Assembly (NCBI RefSeq): GCF_018143015.1
Contig: NC_054741.1
Location: 19,277,736 to 19,341,735 of the forward strand
Reading direction: 5' to 3'
Length of the DNA: 64,000 nt
Source: Lytechinus variegatus
Lineage: Eukaryota; Echinodermata; Echinoidea; Temnopleuroida; Toxopneustidae
Every line of letters starts with the position of its first letter. Within the stretch, counting starts at the first letter, position 1. The notes beneath the pieces are model-generated. The model had not been told where the DNA came from. It did not search any database and worked only from the letters and a program-made list of their open reading frames with translations. Position numbers and translations under genes: made by a program. Positions 38,960 through 49,300 of this stretch are shown in pieces.

Positions 38960-39215
38960 GGGGCTTACGATCCCCCCTAAATTTGAGGTGGGAGGACGAT
39001 CCCCCCTAAATTTTTAGTCTTTTCTACGTCCCCCCCCCCTAAATATTATTGAGGTAGACCACCCTAGAATATTTTTGCCCCCCCCTAATTTTGGTTGATA
39101 ACCTTCTTTTTTTTCTTGTCAAAATATTTTGGTGGTCCCTCCTAAAATTTTGGTTGATTTGCTTGTCAATTTTTTACCTGTGTCCATCACAAAATCTCAG
39201 GTGGATCCCCCTAAA
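38960..39215. repeat. CCCCCCTAAATTT-type repeats
   Basis: At least six imperfect copies of CCCCCCTAAATTTT followed by short spacers of 20-40 bp, filling the second half of the fold-back loop. Function unknown; probably part of the element. Confidence 0.6.
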
Positions 39216-39509
39216 TGTTTTGCCTTCGGCCGCCAATGATTAATTAAGACATGGTAAGATAAAGTACCACGCCATGTCGTCACGTTAAGGCATTTTCACA
39301 ATTATTATTTTCATAATTATCTGGGGTAATTGTCTGGAGAGTAAATTTCCGGGGGGGGGGGTAACAGTCCCCGGCGGTAAAAAATATGGGTTAATATTTT
39401 CCTTGAAGTAGTTGTCAGGGGGTGATTGCCCTAATTGGGTTATTGTTATAGAACCCAGGCGGATCCGGGATTTCAAGGGGAGGGAGTGGGAGCATGAGTA
39501 TTATGAGTA

Positions 39510-42350
39510 TTAATAATGCGAGCGCAAAGCGCGAGCAAAAAAAAATATACGTTTTAAAGTGGTACCTGTTAAGGACTGCTTGCTCTTAGCCATGAAGGCG
39601 TCACATATTTCAACAATCAAAAAATGCGAGCGCGAAGCGCGAGCTGAACATTTTTGAACTTTTTTAAAGAAAGAATGGAAAATTTCAATCAGTTTTTGTA
39701 ATCGTGAACAGGATAGCTATGTAATTTAACGATTGATGCGAGCGCGAAGCGCGAGGAGAAAAAAAAATCGAGATTTAGACCTAAAAGTGGGCCACTCTGA
39801 TCATGTTTTGTAAATCATCAAAAGGATGAGTAATATGGCGTCTTCCTACATTAATAATGCGAGCACAAAGCGCGAGCAGAATTTTTTTGATATTGTGATC
39901 TGAAACTAGATAATGATTAAAATTAGAGAACAAGTTGGGTATCTGAATAAACATGCGCGAGCGTGTTTCATATTTAGACCTAGAATCTAGGCATTCTAAA
40001 TACAACTTTAATCATGAAAATCATGAAACTTTGATAGTCCGATCTGAAAAAAAAGAGTCAATTTCAGCTTTATAATTCTAGCACTTTGTAGAAAAATTGT
40101 AAGGTGGATATGGATCGCACTTAAAAAAGAGCTGATATTATTATTACTTTGAGTTTTGACATAGGACCGGGACATCCTTACGACATGCCATCATATGAAA
40201 ATGATGACTATCTTCCTATTCATCTTGATAAGCGCGAGATGAAACAAAGGGACAATTTAATTATTAAATTGATATTTATTAATGCCTAATGAGGGCGCGA
40301 AATCTGATGATATCATGGCATAAAACTGGACATTTCACTTTTGTGATTATGAATAGGATGCATCAGTTTATATATTTTTAACCATTAATGCGAGCGCAAG
40401 TCGCGAGCCAAAAATTTTTGATAAACTGTCATGAAAAGGGGATTTTAAGTACTTTGTTGTATAAACAATATTGAAACATTTATATAACTCGCTAATCAAA
40501 ATGCGAGCGTGCAGCGCTCCAGCTGATGCGCCTTAACAATCAGACCAGAAAAGGGATATTTTGAAAACTTTATGGATTACACGAAAATATAGGTACCTGA
40601 TAAATCAAAATTTGCGAGCGCGTAGCGCAAGCAGCAAATGTTAACATTCAAACCATAAAATTGACATTTTACAGAGCATTTTTTAAAAACCAATTTTAAA
40701 TTACACAAAATAATGAAAGTTCGATTTCCGAGGTGAAATATGTGTTGTTTATTGACTTCCAAACTTGATATTCGAACTCCATATTGAACAAGATATTTAA
40801 ATCACCTAATAGGCAATGTGAGCGCGAAGCGCGAGCGAAAGTTTTATATAGTTGCACGAAAGATTCTTTTTATTTTCCAAGTCTTCCCCTCATCTTATTT
40901 TATGCCTTCGTCGTCCTTCTCTTCCTATTCTCCTCTCTTTTTCCTCCTTTTTCCTTCTTTCTTTCTTTCCTTTCTTTTTCTTTTTTGCTCCGCCAAGAGG
41001 GGGGGGGGGAACTCGGCCCCCTGGATCCGCCTATGGGGACAAGGGGCGGGAAAAAAAAGGTTATCATCGCTTAAGTAAGGTCATCTCGTCCCAGAATACA
41101 TGCTTTATTTCGATTTAGAATGATGTATTTCTATGATTATCAAAGACCAAAATAGTAGGGGGGACATTTGATATTGTGTCCCCCCCTACTATTTTGAGTA
41201 GGTGGGACACGTCCCCCCTGGGATTTCCGCCCATGATGTAATATCAATGGGAGCGCGAAGCACAAGTGATTGGGGGGGGTTCAATTTGGTTTAACTTCTC
41301 ACCAGAGTAGGCCCTACTAGAATATTGTGAACGGGAGCTGTAGTTTCTGTACTGTTGTTTTAGTATACCCTTCAATATTATCAATGATAACCTCTAGGAA
41401 ATATGCAATCTCGACTAATTATCCTCATCAAAGGCGTATTTATTCAGCATGGGTGCAGGGGGGGGGGGCCGAGGGCACCAAGATATAAAAATAAATGAAA
41501 TGGGGGGGGGGGTAGACGTTAAAGAAAATCTGAGATTTTATTCTTGAAAACACATTGAGGTATCTCACAAGGCCTAAATAAATAATGAGAACGCGAAGCG
41601 CGATCTGATTTTTAAAAAAAGAAATTTCCTGTATTTTATCTTGAAAGCCCAAGTCAGGGGCGGACCCAGCTTCCGCCAATAGGGGGAGGGGCCATTTTTT
41701 CACCCATATTTTCCCCGATCGGCAGCTCAAAGTAGATTTGTCCAAGTGCCGTAATGAGCCAACAATTTCGAGGGGGCTCGATATGGCGTATCACATAAAA
41801 TTAATAAGAAGTTGGCAGTGAGCGAAGCGAGCAAGCAAATATGTTGACACTTTTATTACAAAAATACAAGGTTGTGATAGATTTTGACATAATATTTGGA
41901 AAATAATAGTATATTTCATCCTAATCCCTTTCCTTTTCTCTCTATTTTTCTTAGCCTTGATTCTCTCTTTTTTGTTGGGGGGGGGGGCAAACGCCCATGT
42001 CCTAACAGTCATTTCCTAGATTTACTTTATAAGCAACATAAATGTGTTATAATCTCATAAGCCATATGCAAGCTAAAACTTAAATTTCATGTATATTGTC
42101 CTGAAAATTTAACATTCTGGGCAATGTTTGAGAACCTGGGGAGCGTTTCATGAAAGGACTTGTCGGACGTTTTATCCGACAAGTCCCATTTTATCCGACA
42201 GTTACCATAGTAACAGTGCTTCACAGCCAATCAGAGTCAGAGAAAGATGTCAGATCTGACAACTTGTCGGACAAAAATGTTGATGAAACACTCCCAGAAC
42301 AGGACGCGTATGTAACTAGATAATTACCATGAGCGCGATTCGCGAGCAGA
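39510..42350. repeat. Periodic GCGAGCGCGAAGCGCGAGC motif
   Basis: At least a dozen copies, exact or worn, at about 39516, 39624, 39736, 39858, 40389, 40500, 40613, 40815, 41249, 41587, 41816 and 42327, often preceded by AATG. Early spacing is about 105-120 bp, then irregular. The core GCGCGAAGCGCG is nearly palindromic. Similar motifs occur in other hAT-type elements here (19480, 20394, 51702). Confidence 0.75.
42138..42295. mobile_element. Small MITE, 'GGGGAGCGTTTCATGAA' family, nested
   Basis: Left GGGAGCGTTTCATGAA, right TTGATGAAACACTCCC; AGAAC lies near both ends. Interior GACTTGTCGGACG and CAACTTGTCGGAC. Nearly the same as 33621-33780, so it is a fourth-level insertion within the large hAT-type element. 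Confidence 0.75.
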
Positions 42351-43942
42351 AATGTTGAATATTATGGACTGGTCGAAAAGTTAGTCATCAAGACGATACA
42401 TATTTCAACGATTAAACTGAAAATTTTTGATATTCCAACCTAAAAAGATGAGATTTCAAATCACCAAATGGGACATTCGACATTTATTTCCATCTCTCCT
42501 TTTCTTATCTTTCTTCCCATCTTTCTCTCTTTTTAATATTATTCTCTTCCTATTTTTTTTTCTTCTTTTCCTTTCTTTTCTTTTCTTTCTTTTCCCTCTT
42601 CCTCTTTTTTTCTCTTTCCCCCATTACTTATCCCTCTTTCATTTTCTTTCCTTTCCCCTTTTTTTCCTTTTAATTTTTTCCTTCTCTCCCTCCCCATTCC
42701 ACTCTCTCTCTCTTTATTCTCTTCTTTTCCCCTCTTCCTCTATCTCTCTTTTTCTTATCTTTCTTCCCATCTTCCTCTCTATTTAAATATTCTTCTCTTC
42801 CTTCCTCTTTTTTTCTTCTTCTTTTTCCTCCTTTTCCTTTCTCCTAGCTTTCTTTTCTTCTCTTCCTTTTCCCTCCTCTCTTTTTCTCTTCTTTCCCCCT
42901 GTTCTTCTCCCTTTTTCTTTGTCTTTCCTTTCCCCCTCTTACTCTCTTTTCTATTATCTTCTTTTTCCATCTTCCTTCTCTCTTTTTACTCTCCTTTTCC
43001 CCTCTCCCCCTCTTTTTTTTTGAGCGGGGGGGGGGGGGGGTGGGTGAGGCAGTTTCCCCTCGCCCCCCATGGATCCGCACCTGATAGAACCCCATGGTCT
43101 CGTATTATTTGACCTTTGGACCTCTCGATGACATTTGATATACATGTATCTGATCATAATTTTACACGCACTGCGGACTATCGGACCATCGGTCTATCGG
43201 ACCCGCGGACTATCGGACCCGCGGTCTATCGGACCCGCGGACTATCGGACCCGCGGTCTATCGGACCCGCGGTCTATCGGGATGTCCCCAAATGATTTAC
43301 GTAAAAATAGAAGAAAAAAATGAAGTGAAAGTTTGCAGAAACCAAATCAAGGATTAAGACAGTTATTAGTAGAGTTTTTGACCTGTTACGTCATATACGA
43401 GCAGCTACCCCGTATTTTATGCAACAAAATGTATACTTTTCAATTTTTTAATCAGTGGTTCGTGATTGCTAAAAAAATATTTTAGGAACGGATGTGAAAT
43501 GATTTGTATATTGATATACTTACGGTACAATAAAAAACGTTAATTTTTTTTGAAAGAAAATGACATTTCATTGATATTTTTTACTTTTTTAGGACACCAT
43601 ATCTGGGAAAAAAAACTGCTCGAAATGACGTCACCATTAAAATTCTATAAGCTTTTTAAATCTTTGATGGATTCCCTAAAACCCTCACCAATATCATTTA
43701 ATTATTTTCTGGTATTTTTACAATGAACTTTATGTCAGTTTGAATTTCCCCTTTAATGAATTAAGTACAATATTTGGGATCCAAAGTGTGCTTCAAATTT
43801 AAATATTAGAGGAACGATTTGCCATATGAGAAGAACGTGAATGTAAGTCCAGGAAAAAAAGCAACCAACTCAAGTGTTTTCAATTGGGTGCAGATTATCA
43901 ATTCGGTGCAGATCAATATGATTTAAAATGATACCCTTTAGT

Positions 43943-44497
43943 CCGGGGGGGGGGGGCATTTCCATTCACGAGTGGATACCATGCGCGACCATGGGGTCTC
44001 GAAAAGCACCCTAAACACGTAATTTCCATATTCTGAAAATGCACCCCTTAACAAGTATTGGCGTGTGAAACCCTACCCTTAACAAGTATTGGAAACAAAA
44101 CGATACTCGTGGTAAATGTTCCCCGAAATGAACCCCTAAACAAGTACAGGAATGTTTTATTGTTACGGGTCCTTCGGTCGTCGGCTTTAACTTATTTGGT
44201 TTAATACGACCCCACCTTCTACACCTCGCGCAAATCGGACTCTAAACACGAAGTGTTGGGGCAAAAAGGACATCCTTTATAAAACATTTTAATTTTGTTT
44301 TATCATCCCCGCAAATTCGACCCAAAACACGTAATTTTCCTAGCGAAATAGATACCCTTTTTTCATTATTTTGTGTTTTTGACACCCTTATCACGTTACG
44401 TACGTAACGTGCCCTATCGTGAAAAGGACATCCTTTTTACGTGTTTTTTTGGTCGCGCATGGTATCCACTCGTCAATGTAAGTGCCCCCCCCCCGGG
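43943..44497 (-). mobile_element. hAT-type MITE, 'CCATGCGCGACC' family, copy 1
   Basis: Inverted ends: CACGAGTGGATACCATGCGC near the left and GCGCATGGTATCCACTCGT near the right, bounded by CCGGGGG/CCCCCGGG. CCTTTAGT flanks both sides exactly (43935-43942 and 44498-44505). A full-length second copy in opposite orientation is at 59328-59877. Non-coding; contains the palindrome GTTACGTACGTAAC. Confidence 0.9.
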
Positions 44498-44560
44498 CCT
44501 TTAGTCCAACATTACAATTCTTATTTTCTTCTCAAAACCTTTCGTATTTAATCTACTGTA

Positions 44561-44780
44561 CATTTTTACCTTTGCCATTTTTACCTTTGCCATTTTTACC
44601 TCTGCCATTTTTACCTCTGCCATTTTTACCTCTGCCATTTTTACCTTTGCCATTTTTACCTCTGCCATTTTTACCTCTGCCATTTTTACCTCTGCCATTT
44701 TTACCTCTGCCATTTTTACCTCTGCCATTTTTACCTCTGCCATTTTTACCTTTGCCATTTTTACCTCTGCCATTTTTACA
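44561..44780 (-). repeat. 15-bp tandem array, second locus
   Basis: About 14 tight copies of CATTTTTACCTCTGC (with CTTTGC variants), the reverse complement of the unit at 36811-37612. At its right edge GTAAAAATGGC is preceded (minus strand) by CTGGCTCGGT, comparable to the CAGCCATGGC that precedes the first array, so both probably derive from the same SINE tail. Open frames here are an effect of the 15-bp period. Confidence 0.9.
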
Positions 44781-45158
44781 CCGAGCCAGATGAATATGTT
44801 AATACTATGGCATTTTTGTGCGATTATCTGTATTATGGATAATTATTTGTCTTTTTGAACAGTGTTTTGTTGATATTGATATGTTGCAATGTACCATTAC
44901 TTTGATTTTGAACTGAATGATTTAATAAATATTATTAAAAACAAAAATATTCATTTAGGCGACTGTTATGTTGATATTGAAATATGCAAGGTAATCTTTT
45001 GTGTCATTTTTTTTTTCAAATTTTCATTTTTAACATTTTCCCCCCTTTCTCCCAATTTTTTCCACTATGCTATTTTATATACATCAATCATAATTATTAT
45101 TACCACCACCATCATCGTAATGACCATCATCACTAATATCATTATCATCATCGTCGTC

Positions 45159-45862
45159 AATTGGCGGAAATCTCTCCCCAAGGGTAGGGGGACCAGGGGT
45201 GGATCAAGGTTTTTCCCCCGGAAAAATTGACAAGTAAAAAAAAGGTTATCACCCCAAATGTAAGGTCACTTCGTCCAGAATAAATTTGACAACCAAAAAA
45301 AGGTTATCACCCAATGTTAAGTCATATCGTCCTATATTAATTTGAGGGGGTACAAATGGAAGAATTTGTTTTTTATTACAAATTTTTATTATGGCTCTCA
45401 AAAGGGGGACAAGAGCCGGCTGTGCCCCCCCCCCTGGCGGATCCAAGGGGGGATTCACAATTGATGCAGCTAGCAGAGACCGACCGTCCACAACTGCAGT
45501 CTAATTTAGATGCTAACGTACCGGTGCCGTAAACTGTGGCGATCGATGTACACTCGGATCGTCTAAGCTAGCTTTGGTGCAGGCTGGCTTGCATCATAGT
45601 TAGCGATAGCGCTTGATTAGTTCGAGACTAGTCGAACCGATATACGTATTTATTTCCTTCCAAGTTCTTAACAATAAAATATATCGATATTTTTCGAACT
45701 TCAAGGATAGGATCCTACATGTGTTATTTCGATTCGGAATGATGTATGTTTTTCCATCATAAAAGACCACAATTATAGTAGGGGGACATTTGATAGTGTG
45801 CCCCCCCCCTTTCCAAATGGTAGGGGGCGCGTCCCCCTTGTACCCCTGGGATTTCCGCCATG
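45159..45862. mobile_element. hAT-type non-autonomous element
   Basis: Ends AATTGGCGGAAATC and GATTTCCGCCATG are inverted. TCGTCGTC lies on both sides (45151-45158 and 45863-45870), although inside a (TCG)n tract, which weakens it. Its right ~150 bp (TTATTTCGATTCGGAATGATG through GGGATTTCCGCC) recurs at 41100-41235. Confidence 0.65.
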
Positions 45863-45870
45863 TCGTCGTC

Positions 45871-46337
45871 GTCGATTTTTCATCATGATTTTATTAGATA
45901 CCACAGCTGTTTGTATTTTTCCTAACGTTAAGCATTCGAATGGTAGTTAACTATTACCAAATCCCAACATAACTTGTTTATAGCATGATTCTCATCAAAC
46001 TATTGCGAATTGGGAAATCCCAGGGGAGATAATAGCGAAATTTAACCTTTGTGAATATTCAATGTCTTGAAAAACATTCATTGTCATATCATCCAGAACC
46101 TTGAAAAATGATGTCATAGTTGATTACACATGATTGGCTTTACTCCATCATGAATGGTGAATAAACATGATCTTGCTGATTCCCACCGTTTAATTTTTTT
46201 TTTGTCGATGAAGTATTCAATCATGTATTCAATCAGTGATGACGTGCAACTATTACGAACTTGAAGCACCATCCCAAAATAAAACACAAACCGTCATATC
46301 ACAGACTTTGTAAACTCCGAAATAAAGAACACTCAAA
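45871..46337. other. Upstream region of the protease gene
   Basis: AT-rich; no obvious TATA box or repeat boundary assigned. The 5' UTR and promoter of the protease gene must lie at least partly here. Confidence 0.35.
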
Positions 46338-49300
46338 ATGATGGTCAAGGTATGCTTATTATTTGCGGTTTTGATGGTCGCCACAACAATGGCCGCTGTA
46401 TGGCAAGGTAAGTTTAGTCGGGTCTATTTTGTCTACAGCTGCAGTTGGTGTAGCTCTAGTCTAATATCACATAAGCCAAATGTTTTGTTCTACCATTTTG
46501 GTCTAATAACTTGCAAGGGCTACCGAACGGTTTTGAAAAGGAGGGGTAGGGGTCACCAAAAAAATATATATATTGTCTTTTTTGTGTGTGTGCACTTTTA
46601 TTGAAAAAGTCCCACCCACAACCTGCGCGGTTCGCGCGTTTCCGTTTTACACCCTGGCGAAGGCATTTTCCGGAAAAGTAGCCAAAAAGCGACTAGTGAA
46701 GAGTCTACGTCTACGTTTGTTTACATTATCAGCTGGGCGCGCGATCCAAAGTCCGCACCGAAGTTATCCGCAGAACATACCGTACTTTCAAATGCAGCTG
46801 AGCTTATACTTTCCAGGTTCAATACGAATGTTTGCCTTGATCATTTGCCTTGCCGATTTGCTGATGTCTGTCTTTCTCTCTATCTGTCTATATATCTATC
46901 TCTCAAATTCTATCTCTATCTATCTATGTAACTGCAGTATCTATCTATCTAATAATCTTCTCTGTCTCTCTCATTCTTTATCTAACATCTATCTATCTCA
47001 AATTCTCTATCTCTCTCTATCTATCCATCCATCTGTCTGTCTTTCTCTATTTCTCTCTCTCTACCTACCTATGTAACTACAGTATCTATCTGTTAATTTG
47101 TCGCTCTTCTCTCTCATTCTTGATCTATCTGACATCTATCTATCTCTCTATCCATCTATCTATCCATCTATTTATCTATTTTTTAACTTATCTATCTATC
47201 TGTTAATTTGTTAATAATCTTTGTCTCTCTCCCTCTTTATCTATCTAACATCTATCTATCTCTCATCTATCTATCTCTATCTATCCATCTGTCTTTCTCT
47301 ATTTCTCTCTATCTATATATCTATCTATGTATCTATCTATCTGTTAATTTGTCTATCTTCTCTGTCTCTCTCTTTCTTTATCATTTCTATCTATCTAACA
47401 TCTATCTATCTGTCTCTCAAATTCTCTATCTCTCTCCCTCTCTAGCATCTGTCTGTCTTTTTTCTCTCTCTCTCTTTGTCCGTCCATATTTCTATCTACA
47501 ACATCTCTCTCCCTATCTATCCTTCTCTCTCTCTCTTTCTCTCTCTCCCCCTCTCTGTCTCTCCCCCTCTCTCTATTTATCTATCTATCCATCCATCTCT
47601 CCCTCTTTCTCTCTCTTTCTATCTATCCACCTCTCTCTCTCTCTCTTTCTATCTATCTATCTATCTATCTGTCTATCTTGTCTCTATCTATATATTTATC
47701 AGTCTTCTATATCTATCTTTCGGCAGCTTCTAAGTGTATCAATCCATCAAACTTCAGTTTGTCTTTCCATTATAAGTATCTGTTTATTTTGATTTTGCCT
47801 GTCATTCTATTCATTTAGTTAATAATTTATTTTTAGAAAAAAAAACTATCATAAACAACGCGACTGCAAAAGCATGTTCGGATTTCACTCCTGACTGCCG
47901 CTCTCTCTGTACATGAAGTGCCGAGGAACTCTGTGCTCTGATCAGTAACTGTGCAAATTGCATGCGGTGGTGGACTCGCCTGTGTCGCACGCTGCATGCA
48001 ACCAGCGACGTGTGTAGACTCTTCACTAGTCGCTTTTTGGCTACTTTTCCGGAAAATGCCTTCGCCAGGGTGTAAAACGGAAACGCGCGCGCGGTTCTTG
48101 CCCTCGGAGGAAGTCATTCCCTTGGGTTAGGTACCAGCGGTATGAGGTCCTTATCCTTGGAACTTTGACCCTGGTCTCTTGTGTAGGACCTCGGACGACG
48201 CCACAACAAAACCGGGCAGGGTATTAATAGAGATTTATGAAAAAAGGAAGGAAATGTCAATAAGTTGATAGGTCTAACAATTTTTTAATGGGAAATCGTT
48301 TTAGTACTACCGTACGATATACTCGACGCCATCGTCGACATAATCCTCAATTTGATTGGCATCGGACAGTCTCACCCCTCACCTTTGCAATTCCGACCTT
48401 TCACATAACACTTATCTATCTATCTATCTTTCTATTTATATATATTTCTATCTATCTATTTATCTATCTAACTATCTATCTATTCATCTATCCATCCATC
48501 TATCTATCTATCTATGTTTCTAAATTTCTATCTATCTATCCGTCTGTCTGTCTATCTATCTATCCATCCATCCATCTATCTATCTGAAGGAGATCAATGA
48601 ATAGTTACACGTCGTAACATTTTTGCCAGGTAATAATTTGATAAAATTATTTTCAGATCCGAAATCTCTATACGATACTTTTTTAATCATTATTTCTATA
48701 TATACTTTTGAAATTCAAATATAAACTGGACGTATAATGTGCATTATCTAATCATTGTCAGTTAAAGTTACAATAATATATTACAAAGTTCCCAGCGTTA
48801 TGAGCAGAAACTCTCAAGGTGAAGTATTCGGCCCATGCTCAGATACTAATGGACACTTCAGAGGGAGTATATAGGGCCATGCTTATACAAAGTGTCCAAA
48901 TTTATGATGGCAACCTATTTATTTTTGCATGCATTCATTTTAACAGAGATGTATTAAACATAAATGAAACCAATGATATTGAAATATCATCATTCTTTTT
49001 TTTTCTCTCTCTCTCTCTCTGTACTCAGCAAATCACAGCCAATGTGGGAGGGTTAACAAGTTAGGAGCCAGTTTCCGTATTCTAGGCGGAGAGCCAGCAC
49101 CAGAGAATGCCTGGCCGTGGCAGGTAGCTCTGTTCCAAAAGGGCGAGTTTATCTGTGGAGGTTCTTTGATTGACCCGTTGTGGGTCCTTACTGCTGCGCA
49201 TTGCATGTGAGTTGGTCATATAATTTATTCCACTATTTCAATATTGAGCTGGAGAGAGCTACTAGGAAAGTAATTCTGATATACAGTATAATTTACAGTA

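Larger units (their letters stand above)
39456..43083. mobile_element. Large hAT-type non-autonomous element, innermost layer
   Basis: The left end CAGGCGGATCCGGGATTTC and the right end, reverse-complemented, CAGGTGCGGATCCATGGGG are similar. ATAGAACC flanks both sides exactly (39448-39455 and 43084-43091). The related left arm at 38484 carries the uninterrupted TTCTATAACAATG context, which independently shows the insertion point. The 3628-bp interior has no transposase; it holds many GCGAGCGCGAAGCGCGAGC motifs, a further MITE (42138-42295) and a pyrimidine-rich tract (about 42480-43020). Confidence 0.88.
38261..43281. mobile_element. Fold-back element with 16-bp repeat arms, second layer
   Basis: The left arm (38261 to about 38612) starts CCCGATAGACCGCGGG, carries about nine 16-bp units (TCCGATAGACCGCGGG), then GTGTAAAATTATGATCAG and CATGGGGTTCTATAACAATG. 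The right arm is the reverse complement and ends CGCGGTCTATCGGG at 43281; it is interrupted at 39455/43084 by the hAT element. Without that insertion the element is about 1.4 kb with arms over 300 bp and a ~0.7 kb loop. Confidence 0.8.
38228..43756. mobile_element. Split 'GGGGAAGTTCACCC' MITE, outermost layer of a nest
   Basis: The left end GAAGGGGAAGTTCACCC (38228-38244) and about 20 more bases lie before the fold-back element; the rest of the MITE (TTTACGTAAAAATAGAAG, GACGTCA, right end GAATTTCCCCTTTAA) resumes at about 43283 and ends at 43756. The sister copies at 24684 and 28731 show what the uninterrupted element looks like. Confidence 0.7.

Noticed and set aside
39510-42350. CRISPR-like array from the regularly spaced GCGAGCGCGAAGCGCGAGC motif
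   Set aside because: Spacing is irregular beyond the first copies, the motif varies, the spacers are long, and the DNA is eukaryotic with transposon ends around it.
42427-43095. Phe/Leu/Ser-rich and Lys/Arg/Glu-rich frames on opposite strands
   Set aside because: They reflect a pyrimidine-rich tract inside the hAT-type element and have no family features.
46573-47792. Ser/Leu/Tyr-rich open frames in protease intron 1
   Set aside because: They lie in the (TCTA)n/(CT)n microsatellite and the inverted-end element; the protease exon structure skips them.
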